A stretch of 9,306 nucleotides of DNA, from positions 1 through 9,306 of the forward strand of contig CAJKFC010000070.1 in NCBI GenBank assembly GCA_905199135.1. Direction: 5' to 3'. Source of the DNA: an uncultured Eubacteriales bacterium. Its GTDB lineage: Bacteria; Bacillota; Clostridia; Oscillospirales; Butyricicoccaceae. The notes beneath the pieces are model-generated. The model was not told the DNA's origin and made no database searches. It saw only the letters and a program-made list of their open reading frames with translations. Shown one piece after another: positions 1 through 5,653 of this stretch; position 1 is the stretch's first letter; each line of letters starts with the position of its first letter. Both the position numbers and the translations under genes were made by a program.

Positions 1-233
1 TGGTAGCCACAAGAAAGACAGGTAAGCCAGTGGGACTGTGCAGATGTGTCATAGAGCTTACAGCCGTCATAATAGGTTTCTTTATGGGCGGCTCTGTCGG
101 TCTCGGCACAATTATTATAGCCCTCATAGCAGGCCCAATGATGCAGCTTATTTTTGCCCTTGTGAAGTTTGACATAAAATCGGTAAAACATCTCTCATTT
201 TACGACACGGCAAAGCTCTTTGCGAAAAAATAA
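1..233 (+). CDS. YczE/YitT-like integral membrane protein, C-terminal fragment
   Basis: The 3' end of a gene that starts before the window. The frame is open from position 3 to TAA at 231-233, giving 76 visible residues. They show a charged stretch (ATRKTGKPVG), then a hydrophobic, glycine-rich segment with IELTAVIIGFFMGGSVGLGT and a second helix rich in I, A and L, and a short basic cytoplasmic tail (DTAKLFAKK). The pattern 'R-K/R-T-G-x-P-x-G ... IELT ... G-G-x-x-G-x-G-T' resembles the C-terminus of YczE/YyaS/YitT-type membrane proteins (COG2364), whose substrate or role is not established. An internal GTG at 30 is not a convincing start: no Shine-Dalgarno precedes it and the protein similarity continues upstream of it. 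The tRNA begins 17 bases after the stop, so the two are probably on one transcript. Confidence 0.7.
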   Translation, partial: VATRKTGKPVGLCRCVIELTAVIIGFFMGGSVGLGTIIIALIAGPMMQLIFALVKFDIKSVKHLSFYDTAKLFAKK

Positions 234-250
234 GTAAGCCAATTTAATAC

Positions 251-326
251 GCTGGAATAGCTCAGCCGGTAGAGCAGCTGATTCGTAATCAGCAGGTCGT
301 CAGTTCAAGTCTGATTTCCAGCTCCA
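251..326 (+). tRNA. tRNA-Thr (anticodon CGU), CCA encoded
   Basis: A complete cloverleaf folds by eye. The 7-bp acceptor stem is GCTGGAA (251-257) with TTCCAGC (316-322). The D arm is GCTC/GAGC. The anticodon stem GCTGA/TCAGC encloses the loop TTCGTAA, with anticodon CGT at 284-286, which reads ACG. The T arm is GTCAG/CTGAT (one G-U pair) around TTCAAGT. The discriminator is T323 and CCA is encoded at 324-326. No convincing promoter lies in the 17 bases before it, so it is probably cut from the transcript of the upstream gene. It is followed directly by a terminator. Confidence 0.96.
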
Positions 327-327
327 G

Positions 328-367
328 AAAGCAGTGAAACATTGTGTTTTGCTGCTTTTTGTCTTTT
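328..367 (+). terminator. Rho-independent terminator after tRNA-Thr
   Basis: AAAGCAG (328-334) pairs perfectly with CTGCTTT (352-358). The stem continues through two G-U pairs and AAACA/TGTTT to a 3-base loop at 342-344, 14 pairs in all. A T-rich tail follows at 356-366. It begins 2 bases after the tRNA CCA end. Confidence 0.85.
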
Positions 368-382
368 GATGAATATTGATGA

Positions 383-411
383 TTTACAAACTTATTTGAA
401 GGGTGTATAAT
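383..411 (+). promoter_or_regulatory. Strong sigma-A-type promoter of the ltaE-pflX-nagZ operon
   Basis: TTTACA at 383-388 matches the -35 consensus in 5 of 6 bases, followed by a 17-base spacer and a perfect TATAAT at 406-411. Initiation is expected near 418. That leaves a leader of about 23 bases ending in GGAGG at 427-431, which supports translation from ATG 441 rather than ATG 420. Confidence 0.88.
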
Positions 412-440
412 ATTATAAAATGACACGGAGGATAATCGAC

Positions 441-1478
441 ATGTATTTTTTTGTGAATGATTACAGCGAGGGAGCGCACCCCAAAATTCTTGAAGCTCTT
501 GTAAAGACAAATTATGAACAGCACCCCGGATACAGCGAGGACGAATACTGCAAAGAGGCCAAAAAACTTATAAAAGACCACCTTAAAAATGAAAAAAGTA
601 TAGTGCATTTTCTCGTAGGAGGAACACAGACCAACGCGACTGTGATAAGCGCCGTGCTCCGCCCCCATCAGGGCGTCATATCGGCAGTTACAGGACATAT
701 CAATGTCCATGAGTCGGGAGCCATTGAAAATACAGGTCACAAGGTCATAGCTCTGCCGACAGACAACGGCAAGATAACTGCCGAGCAGGTGAGACAGACG
801 GTAAAAGCCCATTATGAGGACGAGACCGCAGAGCATATGGTGCAGCCCAAAATGGTATACATATCCCAGCCCACCGAAATAGGCACTATATACTCCAAAG
901 AGGAGCTGACCGCACTTTACAATGTCTGTCAGGAAATGAACCTCATTCTCTTTGCAGACGGAGCGAGACTCGGCTGCGCACTTACATCGGATAAAAATGA
1001 TGTTACACTGGCTGATATGGCAGCACTTACCGATATTTTCTACATAGGCGGAACAAAGCTGGGAGCGCTTTTCGGAGAAGCTGTTGTAATCAACGAACCC
1101 AAATATGCCGAGGACTTCAGATATATCATCAAGCAGAAGGGCGGACTTTTCGCAAAGGGCAGACTTTTGGGAGTTCAGTTCAAGACCTTCTTTGAGGACG
1201 GTCTCTATTTTGAAATAGGAAAGGGCGAGAACGCCTGCGCTCAGAAACTTCAGAGAGAGATAAAAAATCTCGGATTTGATTTCCTTATTGAATCACCCAC
1301 AAATCAGATTTTCCCGATTTTCCCCAATTCTCTTCTTGAAAAGCTCAAAGAGCGCTTCGCATATTCGTTCTGGCAGAAGATAGATGACGAGAGATCGGCC
1401 ATAAGACTGTGTACAAGCTGGGCTACAACAGAGAGTAAAGTAGATGAGCTTGTCGAATATCTCAAAGAGATAAAGTAA
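441..1478 (+). CDS. ltaE: Low-specificity L-threonine aldolase family PLP enzyme
   Basis: A 345-residue fold-type I PLP enzyme of the beta-eliminating lyase/threonine aldolase family. The known family reaction splits L-threonine or L-allo-threonine to glycine and acetaldehyde in the cytosol. Visible marks are the N-terminal NDYSEGAHPKIL, the cofactor-stacking region NVHESGAIENTGHK (88-101), FADGARLG with Asp173 and Arg176, and YIGGTKLG with the Schiff-base lysine at Lys206. The start is set at ATG 441 because GGAGG (427-431) lies 9 bases upstream and the family consensus begins here. An in-frame ATG at 420 lies almost on the expected transcription start. It is the first gene of an operon, and its TAA overlaps the next ATG by one base (TAATG). 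The exact substrate within this PLP family is inferred, and a related beta-elimination activity remains possible. Confidence 0.88.
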   Translation: MYFFVNDYSEGAHPKILEALVKTNYEQHPGYSEDEYCKEAKKLIKDHLKNEKSIVHFLVGGTQTNATVISAVLRPHQGVISAVTGHINVHESGAIENTGHKVIALPTDNGKITAEQVRQTVKAHYEDETAEHMVQPKMVYISQPTEIGTIYSKEELTALYNVCQEMNLILFADGARLGCALTSDKNDVTLADMAALTDIFYIGGTKLGALFGEAVVINEPKYAEDFRYIIKQKGGLFAKGRLLGVQFKTFFEDGLYFEIGKGENACAQKLQREIKNLGFDFLIESPTNQIFPIFPNSLLEKLKERFAYSFWQKIDDERSAIRLCTSWATTESKVDELVEYLKEIK

Positions 1479-2377
1479 TGAAAAAACTTGAAAAATGCCT
1501 GCTCTGCCCCGTGAAATGCGGGGCGAACAGGCATAAAACATATGGAGCCTGCAAGGCGGGAGAAAATGTAAAAATAGCGAGGGCAGACCTTCACGAATGG
1601 GAGGAGCCGGTGCTGTGTCAAAGGGCGGGCAGCGGCGCAGTTTTCTTTTCGGGATGCAGTCTCGGCTGTGTGTTTTGTCAGAACGGAGAGATAAGCCACG
1701 GCGGCTTCGGAGCAGAGGTCTCCGTTGACAGGCTTGCGGAGATATTTCTCGAACTTGAGGCCAAAAACGCCTGCAATATAAATCTTGTGACAGGAGCGCA
1801 GTATGCACCCCATATCGTAAAAGCCGTGGCATCAGCGAGAAAAAACGGTCTTAAACTGCCGATAGTATATAACAGTTCAGGCTATGAAAATGTCGAGACC
1901 CTGAAGCTTTTGGAGGGTACGGTCGACATATACCTGCCGGATTTTAAATACATGGACGAAGAACTTGCGGTGAAATATTCCAAAAGGAGAAACTATCCGT
2001 CCGCGGCGAAGGCGACCCTAAAAGAGATGTTCAGGCAGGCGGGAGCTCCTGCATTTGATTCGGACGGACTTATGAAAAAGGGAATGATCGTGCGCCACCT
2101 TGTACTGCCGTCCATGACCGAAGACAGCAAAAATGTCATAAAATACCTTTATGATACCTACAAAGACGATATATATATCAGTATAATGAGCCAGTACACG
2201 CCCCACGGAGATCTGTCGGCATATCCTGAAATAGACAGAAAGCTCACCGAGAAGGAATATGACGATGTAGTATCCTTTGCCATGGAAATCGGAGTGGAAA
2301 ACGGGTTTCTCCAGGAGGGTGAGGCCGCCGACGAGAGCTTTATACCGGCGTTTGATTTGAAGGGAGTTTTGAAATGA
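1478..2377 (+). CDS. PflX-type radical SAM protein (pyruvate formate-lyase activase-like)
   Basis: A 299-residue radical SAM protein of the COG1313 (PflX) type. The cluster motif CSLGCVFCQ supplies Cys60, Cys64 and Cys67 for the [4Fe-4S] cluster that cleaves S-adenosylmethionine. The family's N-terminal cysteine signature is present: CLLCPVKCGANR with Cys7, Cys10 and Cys14, then GACKAG with Cys25. This may bind a second metal or cluster. Other family-like stretches are YNSSGYE (131-137), DIYLPDFKYMD (150-160), VRHLVLPS (205-212), SQYTPHG (238-244) and the C-terminal FIPAFDLKGV. Members are annotated as glycyl-radical-enzyme activases, but their true substrate is unproven and no glycyl radical enzyme lies in this window. 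The start overlaps the ltaE stop by one base and has no strong Shine-Dalgarno, so translation is probably coupled. The stop overlaps the next gene by four bases. Confidence 0.87.
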   Translation: MKKLEKCLLCPVKCGANRHKTYGACKAGENVKIARADLHEWEEPVLCQRAGSGAVFFSGCSLGCVFCQNGEISHGGFGAEVSVDRLAEIFLELEAKNACNINLVTGAQYAPHIVKAVASARKNGLKLPIVYNSSGYENVETLKLLEGTVDIYLPDFKYMDEELAVKYSKRRNYPSAAKATLKEMFRQAGAPAFDSDGLMKKGMIVRHLVLPSMTEDSKNVIKYLYDTYKDDIYISIMSQYTPHGDLSAYPEIDRKLTEKEYDDVVSFAMEIGVENGFLQEGEAADESFIPAFDLKGVLK

Positions 2378-3528
2378 GAAAAATTATGTCCCTCCTTATG
2401 TGCCTGTGCCTTTTACACGGCTGTACCTCTGTTGTGCCGAATAGTGTAAAGGAAAGCAGCTTTGCCGAAGATACAGAGGAAAGCACACCGGAGAGCGAGA
2501 CCGAAACTACTACGGCAGAGCCTAAAGACCCCTTAGAGGAGATGATAGAAGGCATGACCCTTGAAGAAAAGGTCTGCCAGATGTTTATAGCCAGATGTCC
2601 TGCCGAAAATCAGACCGAGATACTTGAGAAATATCCTCTCGGCGGATATATACTTTTCGGAAGGGATTTTAAGGACAAAACAGAGGAAGATGTAAAATCA
2701 CAGATTGAATCCTTTCAGCAGGCATCCAAAATAAAAATGCTGATAGCCGTCGATGAAGAGGGCGGCTCCGTGGTCAGAGTGAGCCGAAACGAAAACCTCA
2801 GAGATACTCCTTTTAAATCTCCGTCGCAGATATACGGCGAGGGAGGACTTGAGGCGGTAGCCGAGGATACAGAGGAAAAGAGCAGACTTCTTTTGTCTCT
2901 GGGAATAAACACCAATTTTGCTCCCGTCTGCGATGTGACCACCGATGAGCAGGCATTCATGTACGACAGAACTTTGAGAATGGGAGCCGAGGACACTGCG
3001 AAGTATGTAAAGACGGTGGTTCAGACCATGAAAAAAGAGGGAATAGCCTCGGTGCTCAAACATTTTCCCGGCTATGGTAACAACGGCGACAGCCATGAGA
3101 GCATAATAACCGATGAAAGGCCTTTGAGTGACTTTGAGAGCACCGACTTTGTGCCGTTTCTCGAGGGAATAGCCAACGGGGCAGACATGGTGCTTATAAG
3201 CCACAATATCGTGACGGCGGTCGACGGTGAGTTTCCCGCATCCATATCTGAAAAGGTACATGAGCTTTTGAGAAATTATCTCGGCTTTGACGGAGTTATC
3301 GTCACCGACGATCTGATTATGAAGGGTCTGACTGACTACATAGGCGAGCAGAGTGCCGCCGTACTGGCTGTAAAAGCGGGCAACGACCTGCTGTGTTCCA
3401 CCGATTTTGAAACCCAGATAGAGGAGGTTTTGACGGCGGTCAAAAACGGCGAGATAGCGGAAGAGAGAATAGATGAGTCGGTTTACAGAATACTCAAACT
3501 CAAGCAGAATATCGGCATTTTAGAGTAA
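2374..3528 (+). CDS. nagZ: GH3 beta-N-acetylhexosaminidase lipoprotein (NagZ-like)
   Basis: A 384-residue secreted glycoside hydrolase family 3 enzyme, expected to remove N-acetylglucosamine from muropeptides or other beta-GlcNAc glycans. Residues 1-17 form a lipoprotein signal with lipobox LLHGC (Cys17). An acidic, Ser/Thr/Glu-rich tether (about 24-52) precedes the catalytic TIM barrel from about residue 53. Family marks are AVDEEGGSVVR (125-135), KHFPGYGNNGDSHES (229-243) and the nucleophile in VTDDLIMKG (Asp312 by alignment with TDxLxM). KHFPGYGNNGDSHES contains the Asp239/His241 dyad that replaces a classic acid/base residue in NagZ enzymes. The start ATG forms ATGA with the stop of the radical SAM gene, with GGGAG about 8 bases upstream. 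The lipoprotein form suggests action on the outer face of the membrane, as in other Gram-positives. It is a single GH3 domain with no C-terminal accessory domain. Confidence 0.92.
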   Translation: MRKIMSLLMCLCLLHGCTSVVPNSVKESSFAEDTEESTPESETETTTAEPKDPLEEMIEGMTLEEKVCQMFIARCPAENQTEILEKYPLGGYILFGRDFKDKTEEDVKSQIESFQQASKIKMLIAVDEEGGSVVRVSRNENLRDTPFKSPSQIYGEGGLEAVAEDTEEKSRLLLSLGINTNFAPVCDVTTDEQAFMYDRTLRMGAEDTAKYVKTVVQTMKKEGIASVLKHFPGYGNNGDSHESIITDERPLSDFESTDFVPFLEGIANGADMVLISHNIVTAVDGEFPASISEKVHELLRNYLGFDGVIVTDDLIMKGLTDYIGEQSAAVLAVKAGNDLLCSTDFETQIEEVLTAVKNGEIAEERIDESVYRILKLKQNIGILE

Positions 3529-3529
3529 T

Positions 3530-3554
3530 TGCAACGATCGGTTGCGCAGTTGCA
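3530..3554. repeat. Overlapping inverted repeats of TGCAAC / GTTGC
   Basis: GCAAC (3531-3535) can pair with GTTGC at 3541-3545 around GATCG, and TGCAAC (3530-3535) can alternatively pair with GTTGCA at 3549-3554. It lies 2-26 bases after the nagZ stop and upstream of the XRE regulator. No T-run follows, so it is a poor intrinsic terminator. It could be an operator or a weak 3' end structure. Confidence 0.45.
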
Positions 3555-3567
3555 CCTGTGTATATGC

Positions 3568-3595
3568 AGAATTCTACCGCTCCGCGAGGTATAAT
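3568..3595 (+). promoter_or_regulatory. Possible promoter and palindrome upstream of the XRE regulator
   Basis: A perfect TATAAT at 3590-3595 sits 18 bases before the XRE start codon. No recognisable -35 box lies 16-18 bases upstream. An 8-base palindrome AGAATTCT (3568-3575) occupies that place instead, which would suit binding of an activator or an autoregulator. Assignment rests on the -10 box alone. Confidence 0.4.
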
Positions 3596-3613
3596 ACAGA
3601 CAGAGGAGGAAAT

Positions 3614-4054
3614 ATGAAATTTTCTGAAAAACTCTACGAGATACGAAAAAACAGCGGCCTTTCCCAGGAGGAGCTGGCCGAGAAAATCGGTGTTTCAAGA
3701 CAGTCTGTATCCAAGTGGGAGACGGGTCAGGCGATGCCTGAGTACGAAAAGCTTTTAGCTATTTGCGAGTACTTCAAGGTGTCTGCCGACAGCCTTTTGA
3801 AAGGTGAAGATATGGAGGGCAAAGAGGCAAACGCCGAAAAGGTTAAAAATTATTCCCTTGCGGCAGGGACGGCGATATTCGGACTGTCCCTCGGGGCGAT
3901 AATTCTTATCGGAGTTTTCTCGGCGCTGTTTCCCGAAGCTGCGGGCAGTCTTGACGCCTCATCAGCCATCACGGTGAACGGCAGGGGAATAGCTATGATT
4001 CTGTGTACGGCCGCCATGTTTTTCGGGATATCTCTGATTTTGAAAAGGAGATAA
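3614..4054 (+). CDS. XRE-family transcriptional regulator with C-terminal membrane helices
   Basis: A 146-residue protein. Residues 4-61 form an HTH_3/XRE DNA-binding domain, with the helix-turn-helix core SQEELAEKIGVSRQSVSKWETG at 17-38 and the typical follow-on MPEYEKLLAICEYFKVSADSLLKGE. A short linker leads to two hydrophobic segments at about 82-104 and 125-143, and the protein ends in KRR. This is a common Firmicute layout in which the regulator is tethered to the membrane. Its signal is unknown. ATG 3614 is chosen because GAGGAGG lies just upstream and the DNA-binding domain starts here; the frame's upstream extension to 3542 has no ribosome binding site and no domain similarity. The next gene, a small membrane protein, follows 11 bases later, so the two are probably co-expressed and may act together. 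Confidence 0.85.
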   Translation: MKFSEKLYEIRKNSGLSQEELAEKIGVSRQSVSKWETGQAMPEYEKLLAICEYFKVSADSLLKGEDMEGKEANAEKVKNYSLAAGTAIFGLSLGAIILIGVFSALFPEAAGSLDASSAITVNGRGIAMILCTAAMFFGISLILKRR

Positions 4055-4065
4055 GAAGGAAAACC

Positions 4066-4278
4066 ATGAAAAGCAAAACTTTGTGGTACAGGATTTTCTG
4101 TATATCGGCCATCGCCCTGTTCGGAACAATGTGCGCCGTAGTTTCTGCCAACTATGTGTATCTGAAAATGTGTCCGGGCTGCAGCGCCCCGGCGTATGTG
4201 GCATTCTTTTACGCAATACCCTTTGCGCTGGGAATTCTGATATGCCTTATCGCAGCTGCGGCGGTGAAGAAAAAGTAA
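4066..4278 (+). CDS. Small two-helix membrane protein of unknown function
   Basis: A 70-residue protein that I do not recognise. Hydrophobic segments lie at about 9-31 and 44-66. They are joined by a short loop containing MCPGCSAPA, with a CxxC pair at Cys36 and Cys39. It begins MKSKTLW and ends VKKK, so both ends are likely cytoplasmic and the CxxC loop extracytoplasmic by the positive-inside rule. The start ATG 4066 has GAAGGA a few bases upstream. The open frame extends upstream to 4003 only by overlapping the XRE gene. The 11-base gap after the XRE gene and the shared terminator indicate one two-gene transcript. The loop CxxC could bind metal or respond to redox state, which is inference only. 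Confidence 0.7.
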   Translation: MKSKTLWYRIFCISAIALFGTMCAVVSANYVYLKMCPGCSAPAYVAFFYAIPFALGILICLIAAAAVKKK

Positions 4279-4287
4279 AACCTTTTG

Positions 4288-4330
4288 AATACAACCCTCA
4301 AAAGATATTTTTGGGGGTTGTATTTATGTT
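4288..4330 (+). terminator. Strong terminator after the XRE/membrane-protein pair
   Basis: A continuous 16-bp stem, 4288-4303 with 4309-4324, with one G-U pair and a 5-base loop GATAT. It is followed by TTTATGTTTT. The core is AATACAACCC pairing with GGGTTGTATT. The tail is only moderately T-rich, but the long stem, its place 9 bases after the stop and the promoter that follows make termination likely. Confidence 0.8.
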
Positions 4331-4356
4331 TTCGGCAGCTTTGCGGGGATATACTG

Positions 4357-4385
4357 TTGAAATTGACAATGAAATGTGATATAAT
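4357..4385 (+). promoter_or_regulatory. Sigma-A-type promoter of rqcP
   Basis: TTGAAA at 4357-4362 (5 of 6), a 17-base spacer and a perfect TATAAT at 4380-4385. The -10 box is preceded by TGA (4377-4379), an extended -10 of TGn form. The expected start is near 4392, leaving a leader of about 40 bases. A perfect TTGACA at 4363 is only 11 bases from the -10 box and is not used in this reading. Confidence 0.85.
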
Positions 4386-4431
4386 ATCTATATAAATATT
4401 TTGATTACCGTCTTTCAATTCGGAGGTTTAA

Positions 4432-4674
4432 ATGAGAATAGATAAATATCTCAAGGTATCGAGACTTATAAAGAGAAGAACCGTGGCCAACGACGCCTGT
4501 GACGGCGAAAAGATAGAGGTCAACGGAAAGCCCGTAAAGGCTTCATATCAGGTCAAGGTGGGCGATAAAATCACCATTTATTTCGGAAACAAGAGCACTA
4601 CGGTGGAGGTTCTCAATGTTTTGGAGCATGTGAGAAAAGAGGACGCCGAGCTCATGTACAGGCAGGTAAACTGA
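4432..4674 (+). CDS. rqcP: S4-domain ribosome quality-control factor RqcP (YabO)
   Basis: An 80-residue protein that is essentially one S4 RNA-binding domain. The start MRIDKYLKVSRLIKRRTVA and the later VNGKPVKASYQVKVGDKI closely resemble B. subtilis YabO/RqcP. In that family the protein binds the 50S subunit with peptidyl-tRNA and works with RqcH to add C-terminal alanine tails to stalled nascent chains. The length agrees with the family. GGAGG at 4422-4426 lies 5 bases before the ATG. Its position directly before yabP, yabQ and divIC reproduces the gene order known from B. subtilis and other spore-formers, which supports RqcP over a generic Hsp15-like S4 protein. It has its own strong promoter. 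The rqcH partner is not in the window. Confidence 0.93.
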   Translation: MRIDKYLKVSRLIKRRTVANDACDGEKIEVNGKPVKASYQVKVGDKITIYFGNKSTTVEVLNVLEHVRKEDAELMYRQVN

Positions 4675-4703
4675 GAATATAATCGCTTTTCCTTTCATAT
4701 AAT
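4675..4703 (+). promoter_or_regulatory. Candidate sigma-E (mother-cell sporulation) promoter of yabPQ
   Basis: GAATATA at 4675-4681 fits the sigma-E -35 form KMATATT in 6 of 7 positions. CATATAAT at 4696-4703 fits the -10 form CATACAnT with one mismatch. The spacer is 14 bases, as expected for sigma-E. No sigma-A -35 box lies at the proper distance. It starts directly after the rqcP stop codon, and yabP and yabQ are known sigma-E genes in Bacillus. The transcription start would fall near 4710. Confidence 0.68.
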
Positions 4704-4726
4704 CGGATATATTGTATGAAAGGGAG
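4688..4726 (+). promoter_or_regulatory. Hairpin that buries the yabP Shine-Dalgarno sequence
   Basis: CCTTTCATA (4691-4699) pairs perfectly with TATGAAAGG (4715-4723). The stem extends inward over four more pairs (one G-U) and outward over three more (two G-U), giving 16 pairs, 4688-4703 with 4711-4726, around a 7-base loop. The yabP ribosome binding site GGGAG (4722-4726) is wholly inside the 3' arm. No T-run follows, so it is not an intrinsic terminator. The 5' arm contains the putative sigma-E -10 box. Confidence 0.75.
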
Positions 4727-4733
4727 TAGACTC

Positions 4734-5018
4734 ATGAAAAATGAAAATGCAGCGGTCGCGGGCATTGCTCACAACATAGTTTTGGAGTCGAGAGAAAAGA
4801 TGAGCGTGTCGGGCGTGGAAGAGGTTTTGGAGTTTGACGAAAATGAGATAGTCATGGAGACTTCAATGGGCTGTCTCATAATCCGCGGCGAGGATCTCAG
4901 AATCGAAAAGCTCAACATAGAGACAGGAGACACCGTGATAGAGGGTCTTGTGTCGGCGATGGAATACACCGACAGCAAACTGGGCGCGGGTTCTTTCTGG
5001 TCGAGAGTGTTTAAATGA
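4734..5018 (+). CDS. yabP: Sporulation protein YabP
   Basis: A 94-residue soluble protein of the YabP family, which is restricted to endospore-formers and expressed in the mother cell. Its biochemical role is not established. Family-like stretches are REKMSVSGVEEVLEFDENEIVMET (20-43) and GCLIIRGEDLRIEKLNIETGDTVIEG (46-71), a beta-rich region, ending in FWSRVFK. ATG 4734 is chosen because AGGGAG lies 7 bases upstream. An in-frame ATG at 4716 would add six residues but has no ribosome binding site and lies inside the hairpin. The stop overlaps the yabQ start as ATGA, so the two are translationally coupled. The position between rqcP and yabQ is diagnostic. Confidence 0.92.
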   Translation: MKNENAAVAGIAHNIVLESREKMSVSGVEEVLEFDENEIVMETSMGCLIIRGEDLRIEKLNIETGDTVIEGLVSAMEYTDSKLGAGSFWSRVFK

Positions 5019-5287
5019 ATTTTTCGGTTTTCGAGCAGTTCAATATCCTCATATACTCGGTTTTTGTCGGTATTGCAGTGGCCCTTTTGTTTAAAATTTC
5101 GGGCTTTATCTGTAAAAAGCTCCCGTGGTTTATCTCATTTCTGCCTGATTTTGTCTCATCACTGATTTCGGCGGTACTCCTTTTTATATTCATACTGGTG
5201 TTTTCAAAAGGGGAATTTCGCCTTCATCAGCTGTTGTCGGTGCTCTCGGGCATATTGCTTTTCAATACGCTGTTTAAAAAGTCCTGA
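5015..5287 (+). CDS. yabQ: Spore cortex biosynthesis protein YabQ
   Basis: A 90-residue membrane protein of the Spore_YabQ family, needed in Bacillus for cortex formation and expected in the membranes around the forespore. Three hydrophobic segments are visible, at about 8-32, 42-64 and 70-86. The first contains FNILIYSVFVGIAVALLFKI, which matches the family's N-terminal helix, and a KKLPWF turn lies between helices. It is much shorter than the Bacillus protein (about 200 residues) and keeps only the conserved membrane core, which seems usual for clostridial forms. ATGA overlap with yabP sets the start. The last codons form the 5' arm of an AU-rich hairpin. Confidence 0.88.
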   Translation: MNFSVFEQFNILIYSVFVGIAVALLFKISGFICKKLPWFISFLPDFVSSLISAVLLFIFILVFSKGEFRLHQLLSVLSGILLFNTLFKKS

Positions 5288-5313
5288 AAATAATAATTTT
5301 AATTGACTTTTTT
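5276..5313 (+). terminator. Weak AU-rich terminator-like hairpin at the end of yabQ
   Basis: AAAAAGTC (5276-5283) pairs with GACTTTTT (5305-5312), followed by a further T. Inside the loop AAAAT and ATTTT can pair. With only three G-C pairs the structure is weak, and it overlaps the -35 box of the divIC promoter. It may reduce read-through from yabPQ into divIC. Confidence 0.4.
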
Positions 5314-5342
5314 GAAAAAAGGTATAAAATAAAGTATATAAA
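5303..5342 (+). promoter_or_regulatory. Promoter region of divIC
   Basis: Two overlapping sigma-A-type solutions exist. One is TTGACT (5303-5308), 16 bases, TAAAAT (5325-5330), each box 5 of 6. The other is TTGAAA (5312-5317), 17 bases, TATATA (5335-5340). I cannot choose between them, but a vegetative promoter here is likely. Confidence 0.62.
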
Positions 5343-5371
5343 ACTATTAGCGTTTTTCCCTTGGAGGTACA

Positions 5372-5653
5372 ATGAGAAAAAACAAAGGAGCGGGAATTTT
5401 GCTCAAAACAGGCGTTTTGCTTTTTGCCGTCTACGCTATCTACACCATAATATCACTTCAGGTGCAGATACGGAATAAAAGAATTGAGCTTTCTGATTTA
5501 ACCGATACTGTGGAGCAGCAGGAGCTCAAAAATGCCGAAATAGAGGCGATTATCGAAAACGCAGACGACCCCGAGTATATCGCAAAAGTCGCCCGTGATA
5601 AGCTGGGATATGTTACGCCGGGAGAAAAGGTATTCGTCAACATAACCGACTGA
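5372..5653 (+). CDS. divIC: Septum formation protein DivIC/FtsB
   Basis: A 93-residue bitopic membrane protein of the DivIC/FtsB family, a divisome part that pairs with FtsL and DivIB to control septal peptidoglycan synthesis. Layout: a short basic cytoplasmic N-terminus (MRKNKG), one membrane helix at about 8-29, a coiled coil at about 30-63 (LQVQIRNKRIELSDLTDTVEQQELKNAEIEAII), then the family motif DPEYIAKVARDKLGYVTPGE (66-85). The length is typical, though shorter than the B. subtilis protein. GGAGG (5363-5367) lies 4 bases before the ATG. It ends the rqcP-yabP-yabQ-divIC cluster and probably has its own promoter, as an essential division gene should not depend on a sporulation transcript. 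Confidence 0.93.
   Translation: MRKNKGAGILLKTGVLLFAVYAIYTIISLQVQIRNKRIELSDLTDTVEQQELKNAEIEAIIENADDPEYIAKVARDKLGYVTPGEKVFVNITD

Noticed and set aside
220..248. Promoter-like TTGCGA / TTTAAT pair just before tRNA-Thr
   Set aside because: The spacing is good (17), but transcription would start near 255, inside the tRNA, so it could not make the mature 5' end.
251..1478. tRNA-Thr next to a threonine aldolase gene as a functional pair
   Set aside because: A terminator and a separate strong promoter lie between them, and no T-box or other tRNA-sensing leader precedes the aldolase.
4083..4379. Plus-strand frame running through the terminator after the small membrane protein
   Set aside because: It overlaps the membrane-protein gene in another frame, crosses the strong hairpin and has no ribosome binding site.
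4363..4385. Perfect TTGACA upstream of rqcP
   Set aside because: It is only 11 bases from TATAAT. The TTGAAA six bases upstream gives the correct 17-base spacing.
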